This document shows, piece after piece, positions 8,562 through 17,435 of a stretch of DNA of 64,000 nucleotides. The stretch is from NCBI GenBank assembly GCA_945928865.1, contig CAMENZ010000003.1, positions 26,501-90,500 on the forward strand. Direction: 5' to 3'. The stretch's first letter is position 1; each line of letters starts with the position of its first letter. The position numbers and the translations under genes were made by a program. This DNA comes from an uncultured Clostridia bacterium. Lineage in GTDB: Bacteria > Bacillota > Clostridia > Peptostreptococcales > Anaerovoracaceae. Under the pieces are notes generated by a model that made no database searches, had not been told where the DNA came from, and worked only from the letters and a program-made list of their open reading frames with translations.

Positions 8562-11500
8562 ATGGTTTACAGAATATTCGTAGAAAAAAAGCCCGGATTA
8601 GACAATGAAGCGAAGGCTTTAGAAAAGGATATTGTAGAGCTTTTAGGAATAAAAAACTTAACCGGTATAAGACTTTTTAATAGATATGATGTAGAAAATA
8701 TAGACGAAGAAGTTTTTAATCAAACTATTAATACTGTTTTTTCAGAACCTCAGGTAGATAATGTATATGAGGAGTTAACTGAGGTAGGGCTATATTTTGC
8801 AGTAGAGTTTTTACCCGGACAGTTTGATCAGAGAGCGAACTCGGCGGCTGAATGTATTCAAATTATATCTAAAGGCGATAGACCTGAAATTAAAGCAGCC
8901 AAAGTATATAAATTAGAAGGTGAATTGTCTGAATCTGATATTAGAGCTATAAAGAAATATGTAATAAATCCTGTAGAAGCAAGAGAAGCTAAGATGGAAA
9001 AACCAGACACCCTTAAAGCTATATATGACTTACCGGAGAGGGTGGAGATTTTAGACGGGTTTAGAAAGTTAAATGAATCTCAGCTGGAAAAATTCATAGT
9101 GGACAGGGGTCTGGCTATGGATTTAGGTGACATAAAATTCTGCCGGGCCTATTTTGATAAAGAAAATAGAGATCCGTCTATTACTGAAATTAAAATGATA
9201 GACACTTATTGGTCAGATCACTGTAGACACACTACTTTCAATACTATAATAGATAGCGTTAAGTTTGAAGATGAATTTTTAGAAAAGGCGTATAATAGAT
9301 ATTTAGACGGTAGAAAGTCAATCAATAGAACTAAGCCTATGACTTTAATGGATATAGGTACCATCGCTGTTAAATTGCTTAAAAAAGAAGGCTTGATGGA
9401 TAAGTTAGATGAGTCAGAAGAAATCAATGCTTGTACAGTTAAGATAGATGTTAATGTTAATGGTAAATTAGAAAAATGGCTTCTGTTATTTAAAAATGAA
9501 ACTCATAATCATCCTACAGAAATTGAACCTTTTGGTGGAGCTGCAACCTGTGTAGGTGGAGCCATCAGAGACCCATTATCAGGAAGAAGCTATGTATATG
9601 CAGCTATGAGACTAACGGGTGCAGGCAATCCTTTAATACCAATTTCAGAGACTTTAGAGGGTAAACTGCCTCAAAGAAACATAGTAGTTTCTGCTGCAAA
9701 TGGCTATAGTTCTTATGGAAATCAAATAGGACTGGCAACAGGTCAGGTAGATGAAATATATCATGATGGATATACAGCTAAAAGAATGGAAGTAGGAGCA
9801 GTTATAGCTGCTGCACCTGCTGATAATGTTAGGAGAGAAGTGCCGGCTGCCGGAGATAAGGTTATTCTATTAGGTGGAAAAACCGGTAGAGATGGTTGTG
9901 GCGGTGCTACAGGCTCTTCTAAATCCCATAAGTTATCTTCCTTAGAAGAATGTGGAGCTGAGGTTCAGAAAGGTAATGCACCGGAGGAAAGAAAACTTCA
10001 GAGACTGTTTAGAAATCCGGAAGCTTCTAAGTTAATAAAGCGTTGTAATGACTTTGGTGCCGGTGGTGTTTCTGTAGCTATAGGAGAATTAGCAGAGGGT
10101 CTAGAAATCTATTTAGATAGAGTGCCAAAGAAATATGAAGGTTTAGATGGAACAGAATTGGCTATAAGTGAATCTCAGGAAAGAATGGCAGTGGTTGTAG
10201 AAGCTAAAGATGTATCACGATTCTTAGAATTAGCCGAGAAGGACAACTTACAAGCTACAGAGGTTGCAGAAGTTAAAGAAGAAAAACGCTTAGTTATGCA
10301 TTGGAATAATAAGAAGATTGTAGATATTTCTAGAGAATTCTTAGATTCAAACGGAGCAGAAAAACATATAGATGTGGAAGTGGCTAAGGTAGAAGATATT
10401 AAGGATACTTTCATAGTGGATGGAAGGGCAGATTTTGCAGTAAGTTATAAGGAGCTTGCAGACAATTTGAATGTATGTTCTAAGAGAGGTTTGTCTGAAA
10501 GATTTGACTCAACTATAGGAAGGGGAACTGTTCTTATGCCTTTTGGGGGTAAATATCAGAGAACCCCTATTCAGGCAATGGTAAATAAAATTTCAGTAGA
10601 AAGGGCAGAAACAGACACTTGCAGCCTTATGGCTTGGGGATACAATCCATTTATTGCTGAAAAAAGTCCTTATCATTCCGCATACCTTGCAGTAGTAGAG
10701 TCAGTATCTAAGCTGGTTGCTCAGGGAGGTGAATTTAAAGATGTATATCTATCTTTCCAAGAATATTTTGAAAAGTTAGGCAATAATCCTAAAAAGTGGG
10801 GAAAACCTATGGCGGCTCTTTTAGGGGCTTTAGATGCACAGATGGGACTTAAAATAGGTGCAATTGGCGGAAAAGATTCTATGAGTGGAACTTTTGAGAA
10901 TCTAACAGTCCCTCCTACATTGATTTCCTTTGCTGTTACTACCGATAAGGTGAATAACATTATTTCACAGGAATTTAAAATAGCCGGGAATAAGGTTTAT
11001 TGGGTTAAACCTGAATTAAGTGAGGAAGGTTTGCCAAAGACAGAAAGCCTTTTAGAAATTTACAAATTAGTTAACCATAATATTGTTTCGGGTAATATAC
11101 TTAGTGCATATACTGCAACTATAGGCGGCGTGGCTGAAGCTATACTTAAAATGACAATGGGTAATGCAATAGGCTTTAAATATGAAGAAACAGTTAAAAA
11201 TGAAGATATTTTCTCCTATGCTTATGGTAGCTTTATTGTTGAAACTAAAGAAAATTTAGATATATTGGGAAGTGGAAAATATACAGTAAATCTCTTAGGA
11301 GAAACTACAGCAAAATCTGAAATTTCCAGAGGTTCAGATAGAGTATTATTAAATGAAATATTTGAGATCTATGAAAATAAATTAGAAAAGGTATTTAGCT
11401 GTAATATTAAAACCTCAGAAGAAAAAATAGAAGCACTAAACTTTGTTTCAAAGGAAAACTATAGTGCTAATATTAAGCAGGCAAGACCTAAGGTTTTAAT

Positions 11501-12281
11501 ACCTGTATTTCCGGGTACTAACTGCGAATACGATTCAGCTAAGGCATTTAGAGAGGCCGGTGCAGAGGCAGAAATATTCGTAATAAATAATTTGAGTGCT
11601 AATCATATTTCTAAATCTATAGAAACCTTTGCAAAATCTGTAGAAAAAAGTCAAATGATTTTTATACCCGGTGGTTTTTCAGGCGGTGATGAACCGGACG
11701 GTTCAGGTAAGTTAATAACCGCTTTCTTTAGAAATCCTGAGATTAAAGAAGCTGTAATGGATTTATTAGACAACAGAGATGGTTTAATGGCAGGTATATG
11801 TAATGGTTTCCAAGCTTTGATTAAATTAGGTTTAGTTACTTATGGTAAGATTGTAACAGGTGATGAAAATATGCCTACTTTAACCTATAATAAAATAGGT
11901 AGACATCAGTCTAAATTAGTTAGAACAAGGGTTGCTTCTAATAAATCACCATGGCTTAAGAATGTACAGGTTGGTCAAGTTTATACAGTGCCTATATCTC
12001 ATGGTGAGGGCAGATTCTTAGCTAAGGAAGAAGTGTATAGAGAGTTGGCAAAGAATGGACAAATAATAACCCAGTATGTAGATATGAATGATGAGCCTAC
12101 ATATGATATTCAGTTTAATCCTAATGGATCCATCGGTGCTATAGAAGGAATAGTTTCACCTGATGGAAGGGTTTTAGGAAAGATGGGACATTCTGAAAGA
12201 ATAGGTGCAGGTTTATATAAGAATGTAGTAGGAGATTTCGATATGCAGCTATTTAAGTCTGCTACTGAATATTTCAAATAG
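8562..12281 (+). CDS. purL: Phosphoribosylformylglycinamidine synthase, single-chain form
   Basis: Converts FGAR to FGAM with glutamine. The 1239 residues form the large one-chain PurL seen in enterobacteria and many clostridia. This explains the absence of purS and purQ, which Bacillus uses instead. The synthetase part has DTYWSDHCRHTTF near residue 212, NETHNHPTEIEPFGGAATC and the glycine-rich GGKTGRDGCGGA. The C-terminal amidotransferase domain has PVFPGTNCEYD, the nucleophile in GICNGFQ, and the catalytic histidine in SHGEGRF. Unlike PurF in the same operon, this glutaminase domain keeps its catalytic residues. It is the last gene of the operon and ends before a strong hairpin. Confidence 0.97.
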   Translation: MVYRIFVEKKPGLDNEAKALEKDIVELLGIKNLTGIRLFNRYDVENIDEEVFNQTINTVFSEPQVDNVYEELTEVGLYFAVEFLPGQFDQRANSAAECIQIISKGDRPEIKAAKVYKLEGELSESDIRAIKKYVINPVEAREAKMEKPDTLKAIYDLPERVEILDGFRKLNESQLEKFIVDRGLAMDLGDIKFCRAYFDKENRDPSITEIKMIDTYWSDHCRHTTFNTIIDSVKFEDEFLEKAYNRYLDGRKSINRTKPMTLMDIGTIAVKLLKKEGLMDKLDESEEINACTVKIDVNVNGKLEKWLLLFKNETHNHPTEIEPFGGAATCVGGAIRDPLSGRSYVYAAMRLTGAGNPLIPISETLEGKLPQRNIVVSAANGYSSYGNQIGLATGQVDEIYHDGYTAKRMEVGAVIAAAPADNVRREVPAAGDKVILLGGKTGRDGCGGATGSSKSHKLSSLEECGAEVQKGNAPEERKLQRLFRNPEASKLIKRCNDFGAGGVSVAIGELAEGLEIYLDRVPKKYEGLDGTELAISESQERMAVVVEAKDVSRFLELAEKDNLQATEVAEVKEEKRLVMHWNNKKIVDISREFLDSNGAEKHIDVEVAKVEDIKDTFIVDGRADFAVSYKELADNLNVCSKRGLSERFDSTIGRGTVLMPFGGKYQRTPIQAMVNKISVERAETDTCSLMAWGYNPFIAEKSPYHSAYLAVVESVSKLVAQGGEFKDVYLSFQEYFEKLGNNPKKWGKPMAALLGALDAQMGLKIGAIGGKDSMSGTFENLTVPPTLISFAVTTDKVNNIISQEFKIAGNKVYWVKPELSEEGLPKTESLLEIYKLVNHNIVSGNILSAYTATIGGVAEAILKMTMGNAIGFKYEETVKNEDIFSYAYGSFIVETKENLDILGSGKYTVNLLGETTAKSEISRGSDRVLLNEIFEIYENKLEKVFSCNIKTSEEKIEALNFVSKENYSANIKQARPKVLIPVFPGTNCEYDSAKAFREAGAEAEIFVINNLSANHISKSIETFAKSVEKSQMIFIPGGFSGGDEPDGSGKLITAFFRNPEIKEAVMDLLDNRDGLMAGICNGFQALIKLGLVTYGKIVTGDENMPTLTYNKIGRHQSKLVRTRVASNKSPWLKNVQVGQVYTVPISHGEGRFLAKEEVYRELAKNGQIITQYVDMNDEPTYDIQFNPNGSIGAIEGIVSPDGRVLGKMGHSERIGAGLYKNVVGDFDMQLFKSATEYFK

Positions 12282-12303
12282 AAAAATTAATTTATTTTGT
12301 TAC

Positions 12304-12333
12304 AAAGCCTTCTGGATTTTTTCAGAAGGCTTT
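12304..12333 (+). terminator. Terminator of the purine operon
   Basis: AAAGCCTTCTG and CAGAAGGCTTT form a perfect 11-pair stem around GATTTTTT, 22 bases after the purL stop. The T run on the + strand is short (TTTATT). The stem is strong and the position fits. Confidence 0.8.
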
Positions 12334-12428
12334 ATTGCATGCAATACTATACATAATATGTTATTTGGTAATATCTATTAATCTAAAAGTTAATCTATAA
12401 ATTGATATTAGTCTGTGATAAAATGTAA

Positions 12429-12827
12429 AGAAAAGAAGATAAAAGGAGTTATTGGATAGTTGGGAGCATTTGTGCAATAGTTGGTTTAATATTTAGTATT
12501 CATACATTTCATAAGTTTTTCAAATGTAAAGAAATGATAATAGGTAAAATTATTAGCGTGGATGATTTGCCTAATAGTAGGGATAGAGCAATATATGAAT
12601 ACATTGTAGATGGAAAAATATACAGAAATAGAACTAACTGGACTTCTTATTGTCTATTTATAACCGGAGGAGATTGCTATGTTTTTTATGATGTAAAGGA
12701 TCCCAGACATTCTTATATTAAGTATAGTGGACAATATGTTCATTGTTTAGTAGGTATCGTTTTTACAATAGTCGGATTGGGTGTGTTGTTAATGGGTGCA
12801 TATTTAAGTATGTTTAGTAGTTTATAA
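12429..12827 (+). pseudogene. Small two-helix membrane protein (DUF3592-like), start codon missing
   Basis: An open frame runs from the stop codon just before 12429. It encodes a first hydrophobic helix (WIVGSICAIVGLIFSI), an extracytoplasmic-looking middle, and a second helix (GIVFTIVGLGVLLMGAYL). Helix, small domain, helix is the layout of DUF3592-type proteins. A good AAAGGAG ribosome site lies at 12442-12448, but no ATG, GTG or TTG is in frame behind it. The first in-frame ATG (12534) comes after the first helix and has no ribosome site. Either the start codon has been lost or a truncated product is made. Family assignment is tentative. Confidence 0.45.
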
Positions 12828-12832
12828 AAATT

Positions 12833-13012
12833 ATGGATAAAACAAAAGAAAGGTTTATTGGGAACCCTGAAGAATTTAAAGTAGTGTTTAGATCCCAATG
12901 TGTAGAATGTATTAAAAATATAGACAGGGAAAAATGTGAAGCATATGAAATAAAGCCCATAGAATATAGAAAAAATGAAAAGAATTATCCTGTATTTGAA
13001 GAATATAACTAA
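12833..13012 (+). CDS. Cys-rich 59-residue protein, unknown
   Basis: A 59-residue soluble protein beginning MDKTKERFIGNPEEFKVVF and carrying CVECIKN...REKCEAYEIKPIEYRKNEKNYP. The CxxC plus third cysteine layout suggests a metal or Fe-S site. From memory, similar short proteins with a fourth cysteine near the C terminus occur in clostridia; here that position looks like tyrosine. The ATG follows the preceding gene's stop by five bases with only a weak ribosome site, so it may be translated by coupling. Function unknown. Confidence 0.6.
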   Translation: MDKTKERFIGNPEEFKVVFRSQCVECIKNIDREKCEAYEIKPIEYRKNEKNYPVFEEYN

Positions 13013-13079
13013 ATTCATTTTATAGCAAAAGACAATTATAAATGATATAATAGTAGACAATAAAAATTGGAGGTTGGAA

Positions 13080-13487
13080 ATGGCTTTAGAAAGAACCAAT
13101 GATAATGGCATTATAAAAATAAATACAGCAATATTTACTAAACTTATTTTGAAATCAGTTTCTAAAATGAGAAATAAGGCCTTTTTAGCTTCTGAGAAGG
13201 GCAAGCTTTTAGGGGGACTGGATAAAAAAATTTCCCATAGTGAGTTATTATCACATATTAATTTAAAGAATGAAGAGGAAACTTATTGTATAGAGTTTTA
13301 TATTATTACTGAGTTTGGAACAAGTATTAAAGAAATAACAGGTGGTATTTTAGACTATTTAGAGGAAGAACTTAAAATAATGTTTCCTAAGAATAATTTA
13401 AGATTAACTTTAAAGGTTGTAGGCGTTAAGTCTAAAAAAATAGCAGAAAGAGATATTACTTTTAATAGATATTATGAAGCTAAATGA
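13080..13487 (+). CDS. Asp23/Gls24-like small protein
   Basis: A 135-residue protein with the N-terminal pattern of Asp23-type proteins (GIIKINTAIFTKLILKSV) and a C-terminal beta-alpha part (FGTSIKEITGGILDYLEEEL). Families of this kind occur before recG in clostridia, and their biochemical role is unclear. I place the start at the ATG seven bases after TTGGAGG; a TTG six bases earlier lies inside the ribosome site. A TATAAT hexamer at 13046-13051 may be its promoter. The end overlaps the recG start by 14 bases. Confidence 0.6.
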   Translation: MALERTNDNGIIKINTAIFTKLILKSVSKMRNKAFLASEKGKLLGGLDKKISHSELLSHINLKNEEETYCIEFYIITEFGTSIKEITGGILDYLEEELKIMFPKNNLRLTLKVVGVKSKKIAERDITFNRYYEAK

Positions 13488-15519
13488 TAATATAACAACT
13501 CTTAAGGGAGTTGGGAAAAAGCGTAGTGAGCTTTTGAAAAAATTAAATATAGAGAGTTTAGAAGATTTAATCAATTTCTTTCCAAGACGCTATGAAGATA
13601 GAAGGCAGCCTATTTCCATTATGGAAGCACCATATAATCAAGATGTTCTTTTGGAAGTTACTGTGGCAACAAAAAGGCTTAGCGGAAATCCTTATAGTAA
13701 AAAACAAGTTTTAAATGTTTTAGTGGAAGATGGAACAGCTACTTTAGAATTGATTTTTTTCAATGCAAAATATCTTTCTTCATATTTTAATCCAGGTGAA
13801 AGATTGAGCATTTTTGGTAAAATCATAGATAATTTTGGTCGTCGTCAAATGGCACATCCGGAATTTCATACGATAGGAAGTAAAGAGGATGTTCGAGGCT
13901 TAATTCCTATTTATCCTTTAACGGAGGGCATAAGTCAGAATCAAATGCGTTCTATGATGCAGGAAGTTAAACCTTTAATAGCTGAAATTAAAGAGTGGCT
14001 CCCATCAGAAATTGTTATAAAAAATAATCTTTGCAGTATGGAATATGCTTTAAACAATATTCATTTTCCTTTAGATGAAAGACCTGTATTAGAAGGTAGA
14101 TATAGGCTTATTTTTGAAGAGCTTTTAGTTTTACAGACAGGATTGTTTTTAATAAAGGACAAGAATAGCAAAGCTGTTCAAGGAGCTATAATTCCAAAAT
14201 CTGTTTCTGCGGCACCTTTTTTTAATATACTGCCTTTTGAATTTACAGAGGGACAGAAGAGGGTATTTAGTGAAATTGAAGAAGATTTAGCCTTAGATAA
14301 ACCTATGAATAGATTGGTTCAAGGAGATGTAGGTTCAGGAAAAACTGCAGTAGCTGAAGCTGCTTTATACAAAGCTTATAAAGCAGGCTTTCAAGGTGTA
14401 ATGATGGCTCCGACAGAGCTTTTAGCAAAGCAACATTTTAATAGTTTATCCAGAGATTTTAATAAGTTAGGTATAAAATGCGGTATTTTAAGCAGCGGAT
14501 TAAAGACTTCTGAAAGGCGGCAGCTATTGGAAGAACTTAAATCGGGTGAAATTAATATTTTAATAGGAACCCATGCTATAATTCAGCCGGATGTTGAGTT
14601 TAATAACTTAGGCTTGGTAATAACTGATGAACAGCATAGATTCGGTGTAAATCAGAGAGCTATTTTAAGTGAAAAAGGTAATAATCCTAATGTGTTAGTA
14701 ATGACAGCTACACCTATTCCTAGAACTTTAGCCCTTATTTTATATGGAGATTTGGATATTTCAATTATTGATACTATGCCTAAGGGCAGGAAGCCTATAA
14801 AAACCTTTTTTAGAAAGGAAGATGCAAGGGATAAAATATATGATTTTGTGGAAGCTCAGGTAAAAGAAGGTAGGCAGGCTTATGTGGTAGCGCCTTTAAT
14901 AGAGGAATCAGAAGTCATAGAGGTTCGTTCGGCGGAAGAAATATATGAAGAACTTAGATTGAAATATGTAAATCTAAAAATTGGCTTGGTTCATGGAAAT
15001 ATGAACCAGGTTGACAAGGATAATGTTATGGAAAACTTTGCTAAGGGTGAAATAGATGTGCTGGTTTCCACTGTGGTAATAGAAGTAGGTATAGATGTTG
15101 GAAATGCAACGGTTATGGTCATAGAAAACAGTGAAAGATTTGGATTGGCTCAGCTTCATCAACTTAGAGGCCGTGTCGGTAGATCAGATAAGCAAAGTTA
15201 TTGTATACTGATAAGTAATTCTGAAGGTAAGATAGCCCTAAAAAGAAATGAAATTATGTGTCAAACAGAAGATGGTTTTACTATAGCAGAAGAGGATTTG
15301 AAACTTAGAGGTCCGGGAGAAATGTTTGGACTCAGGCAACATGGTTTACCCGAACTTAATATTAGTGATTTAGTAAAAAATGTGGATATATTAGAAACTG
15401 TTAAAGTAGAAGCTAAAAATATTATAGAGAAAGATTCTAATTTAAGCAGTGAAGAAAATACATATTTAAAAAGACGAATACAGAAGTTATTTGGAACTAA
15501 TATAAGTCTTAAACTTTAA
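13474..15519 (+). CDS. recG: ATP-dependent DNA helicase RecG
   Basis: Branch-migrating helicase that remodels stalled forks and Holliday junctions. The 681 residues match family length. An OB-fold wedge domain occupies about residues 60-150. Walker A GDVGSGKT is at 284-291 and the DEQH box at 385-388. MTATPIPRTLAL and the helicase C motifs VIEVGIDVGNATVM and QLHQLRGRVGRS follow. The RecG-specific TRG-like region (LKLRGPGEMFGLRQHGLPE) is near the end. The start overlaps the upstream gene; rsmD and coaD follow, a common Firmicute grouping. Confidence 0.97.
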   Translation: MKLNDNITTLKGVGKKRSELLKKLNIESLEDLINFFPRRYEDRRQPISIMEAPYNQDVLLEVTVATKRLSGNPYSKKQVLNVLVEDGTATLELIFFNAKYLSSYFNPGERLSIFGKIIDNFGRRQMAHPEFHTIGSKEDVRGLIPIYPLTEGISQNQMRSMMQEVKPLIAEIKEWLPSEIVIKNNLCSMEYALNNIHFPLDERPVLEGRYRLIFEELLVLQTGLFLIKDKNSKAVQGAIIPKSVSAAPFFNILPFEFTEGQKRVFSEIEEDLALDKPMNRLVQGDVGSGKTAVAEAALYKAYKAGFQGVMMAPTELLAKQHFNSLSRDFNKLGIKCGILSSGLKTSERRQLLEELKSGEINILIGTHAIIQPDVEFNNLGLVITDEQHRFGVNQRAILSEKGNNPNVLVMTATPIPRTLALILYGDLDISIIDTMPKGRKPIKTFFRKEDARDKIYDFVEAQVKEGRQAYVVAPLIEESEVIEVRSAEEIYEELRLKYVNLKIGLVHGNMNQVDKDNVMENFAKGEIDVLVSTVVIEVGIDVGNATVMVIENSERFGLAQLHQLRGRVGRSDKQSYCILISNSEGKIALKRNEIMCQTEDGFTIAEEDLKLRGPGEMFGLRQHGLPELNISDLVKNVDILETVKVEAKNIIEKDSNLSSEENTYLKRRIQKLFGTNISLKL

Positions 15520-15563
15520 GATTTTGGAATAATTTTATATTAAACAGAAAAGGATGGATATAA

Positions 15564-16118
15564 ATGAGAATAATTACAGGTGATTATAAAGGTAGAAGAT
15601 TGGAAATGCCTATAAATAATGATATTAGACCTACAAGTGAAAAGGTAAAGGAAGCCATATTTAGTGCTATAGCAGCATACATTTATGATGCAACTTGTGT
15701 GGATTTATTTACAGGCACGGGGAATTTAGGCTTAGAAGCCTTATCTAGAGGGGCAAGTAAATGTTATTTCTGCGATAGCTCCAGGGAAAGTTTAAATTTA
15801 ACTAAAAGAAATATTGCAATGTGCAAGGCAGAGGATAAGTCTGTTTTGATGGCAGGCGATTTTGAGAGAAGTTTAATTAAATTAGGTGAAAAGGGCGAAA
15901 AAGTAGATGTGTTTTTTATAGATCCACCTTATAAAGAAGGCCTATATGAAAAGGTTTTTCAATTAATTAAGGAATATGAACTTTTAGCAGAAGATGGAAT
16001 TATAGTTACAGAGCATAATAGTAGAGATAAATTTCCGGAAGAACTAGAAGGCTTTAGTCTTTTAAAGGATAAAGTTTATGGAACCATTGGAGTTACAATA
16101 TATAGTTGCTTAGAGTAA
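15564..16118 (+). CDS. rsmD: 16S rRNA (guanine(966)-N(2))-methyltransferase
   Basis: Methylates G966 of 16S rRNA (E. coli numbering). The 184-residue protein starts with MRIITGDYKGRRLEMP and RPTSEKVKEAIF, both diagnostic of RsmD. It has the SAM-binding DLFTGTGNLGLEALSRGA and the catalytic DPPY at residues 120-123. It sits between recG and coaD, its usual place in Firmicutes, with an AAAAGGATGG ribosome site. Confidence 0.96.
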   Translation: MRIITGDYKGRRLEMPINNDIRPTSEKVKEAIFSAIAAYIYDATCVDLFTGTGNLGLEALSRGASKCYFCDSSRESLNLTKRNIAMCKAEDKSVLMAGDFERSLIKLGEKGEKVDVFFIDPPYKEGLYEKVFQLIKEYELLAEDGIIVTEHNSRDKFPEELEGFSLLKDKVYGTIGVTIYSCLE

Positions 16119-16157
16119 AAATACATGGTATAATCAGTAATATGATTTGGAGGACAG

Positions 16158-16643
16158 ATGAATAGAAAAGCGCTTTATGCAGGAACTTTTGATCCGCTTA
16201 CCCTAGGGCATTTGGACTTAATAGAGAGGGCTGCAGGAATTTTTGATGAACTGGTTATAGGTGTAACTGTAAATTTAGAGAAGAAAACTATGTTTTCTTT
16301 TTCTGAAAGAGTTGAGTTGATTAAAGAAGTTACCAAGCATCTAAATAATGTTAAAGTGGATAAATGTGAAGGACTTTTAGCTGAATATGTAAATCGAAAG
16401 GATTTTAATGTAGTAGTTAGAGGATTGCGTGGAGTTGGTGATTTTGATGATGAAAATCAGATGGCTCAGTTACATAGACACTTATATAAGCCCGGCATAG
16501 AAACTGTGTTTTTAATGTCCGATGCAAAATATGCCTTTATAAGCTCTACGATGGCTAAACAGGTTATATCCTTAGGTGGAGATGGAAGTGAATTAGTACC
16601 ACCTTATGTATTAAATGTGATGAAAGGGAAATTAGGTAAATAA
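16158..16643 (+). CDS. coaD: Phosphopantetheine adenylyltransferase
   Basis: Penultimate step of coenzyme A synthesis. The 161-residue chain has the nucleotidyltransferase signature GTFDPLTLGH at residues 9-18, VVRGLRGVGDFDDENQMA for pantetheine binding, and FISSTMAKQV near the C terminus (the ISST motif). Family length is normal. A TTGGAGG site precedes the ATG. The last CoA enzyme, coaE, is in the same window but far downstream. Confidence 0.97.
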   Translation: MNRKALYAGTFDPLTLGHLDLIERAAGIFDELVIGVTVNLEKKTMFSFSERVELIKEVTKHLNNVKVDKCEGLLAEYVNRKDFNVVVRGLRGVGDFDDENQMAQLHRHLYKPGIETVFLMSDAKYAFISSTMAKQVISLGGDGSELVPPYVLNVMKGKLGK

Positions 16644-16644
16644 A

Positions 16645-17205
16645 ATGGAAGAAACAACAAAGGTTTTAGATTTATTAGATGAACTGGAAGATATTTTAGA
16701 AGAGGCTCAGAAGGTTCCTCTAACAAATAAGATTATTTTAGAAAATCAGCTTATTTTTTCTATTATTAAGGACATAAGATTGGCTTTACCTGATGATATT
16801 CAGCAAGCTAAGTGGATTAGAGATGAAAGAGACAGAATTTTAGCTGATGCTAAAAATGAATATGAAAGAATTATTAAGGAAGCTAAGAAGCAAGCTGAAT
16901 ACCTTATTGAAACTGATGATATAACTAAGAAGGCTAAACAGCTTTCTGCTGAACTCATTCAAGATGCTGAAATGAATTCCCGTCTTTTAAAGATGAAAAC
17001 TTATGATTATGTAGATAAGATGCTATATGATATGCAGGAAAAAATGGATGAATTAAGTATGAAGTACTTAGGTGAAATGTTTACTAACTTAGAATCTACA
17101 TTTAATATTATTAGCGATACACTTAATACTAATCGTGAAGAAATTAAATCTTTAGCTATGAAAACTCAAAATGGTGTAAGTGTTGAGGAGAATAGTGTAA
17201 GATAG
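16645..17205 (+). CDS. Coiled-coil protein downstream of coaD, unknown role
   Basis: A 186-residue, highly charged, helical protein with long heptad-like stretches (ILADAKNEYERIIKEAKKQAEYL near residues 70-90) reminiscent of V-ATPase subunit H/E stalks or DivIVA. There are no membrane segments or signal peptide. It begins two bases after the coaD stop, so it is co-translated. From memory, similar proteins follow coaD in several clostridia, often annotated loosely as ATPase. That name is not supported by any nucleotide-binding motif here. A scaffold or cell-division role is only a guess. Confidence 0.6.
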   Translation: MEETTKVLDLLDELEDILEEAQKVPLTNKIILENQLIFSIIKDIRLALPDDIQQAKWIRDERDRILADAKNEYERIIKEAKKQAEYLIETDDITKKAKQLSAELIQDAEMNSRLLKMKTYDYVDKMLYDMQEKMDELSMKYLGEMFTNLESTFNIISDTLNTNREEIKSLAMKTQNGVSVEENSVR

Positions 17206-17222
17206 GTAAAATTAGTGTTTTA

Positions 17223-17248
17223 GGGAGACAGTTTATGTCTCCTTTTTT
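17223..17248 (+). terminator. Intrinsic terminator after the coaD block
   Basis: GGAGACA and TGTCTCC form a seven-pair stem with the loop GTTTA, followed by six T residues. It separates the coaD block from the citrate operon. Confidence 0.9.
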
Positions 17249-17338
17249 AGTTTTTAGTTTGGGATATAGGGATTTTAAGAAGATTATATGTTTAGTAGGA
17301 TAGGCTGAAACATTTTTTGAACAATTATTCAAAAAGTA

Positions 17339-17367
17339 TTGACTTAAAGACTAAAAAATAATATACT
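17339..17367 (+). promoter_or_regulatory. Sigma-A promoter of the citrate/2-oxoglutarate operon
   Basis: TTGACT (17339-17344) and TATACT (17362-17367) are spaced by exactly 17 bases. A small palindrome TTGAA-N6-TTCAA lies just upstream at 17317-17332. Confidence 0.8.
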
Positions 17368-17398
17368 TATTCCATTAAATTTTAGGAATATAAGTATA
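17362..17398 (+). promoter_or_regulatory. Candidate operator: palindrome overlapping the -10 element
   Basis: TATACTTATTCC (17362-17373) and GGAATATAAGTATA (17385-17398) are near-perfect inverted copies, with one two-base insertion, around an 11-base centre. The left arm covers the -10 box. The operon encodes a GntR/FadR-type repressor, so autoregulation at this site is a reasonable inference. Confidence 0.45.
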
Positions 17399-17435
17399 AT
17401 AATGATTTTTATAAATTAACATAGGGAGGTAATCA

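Noticed and set aside
12740..13204. 154-codon hydrophobic frame on the minus strand
   Set aside because: It is the reverse of three + strand frames and is rich in Phe/Ile/Tyr only because the DNA is AT-rich. There is no ribosome site and no family pattern.
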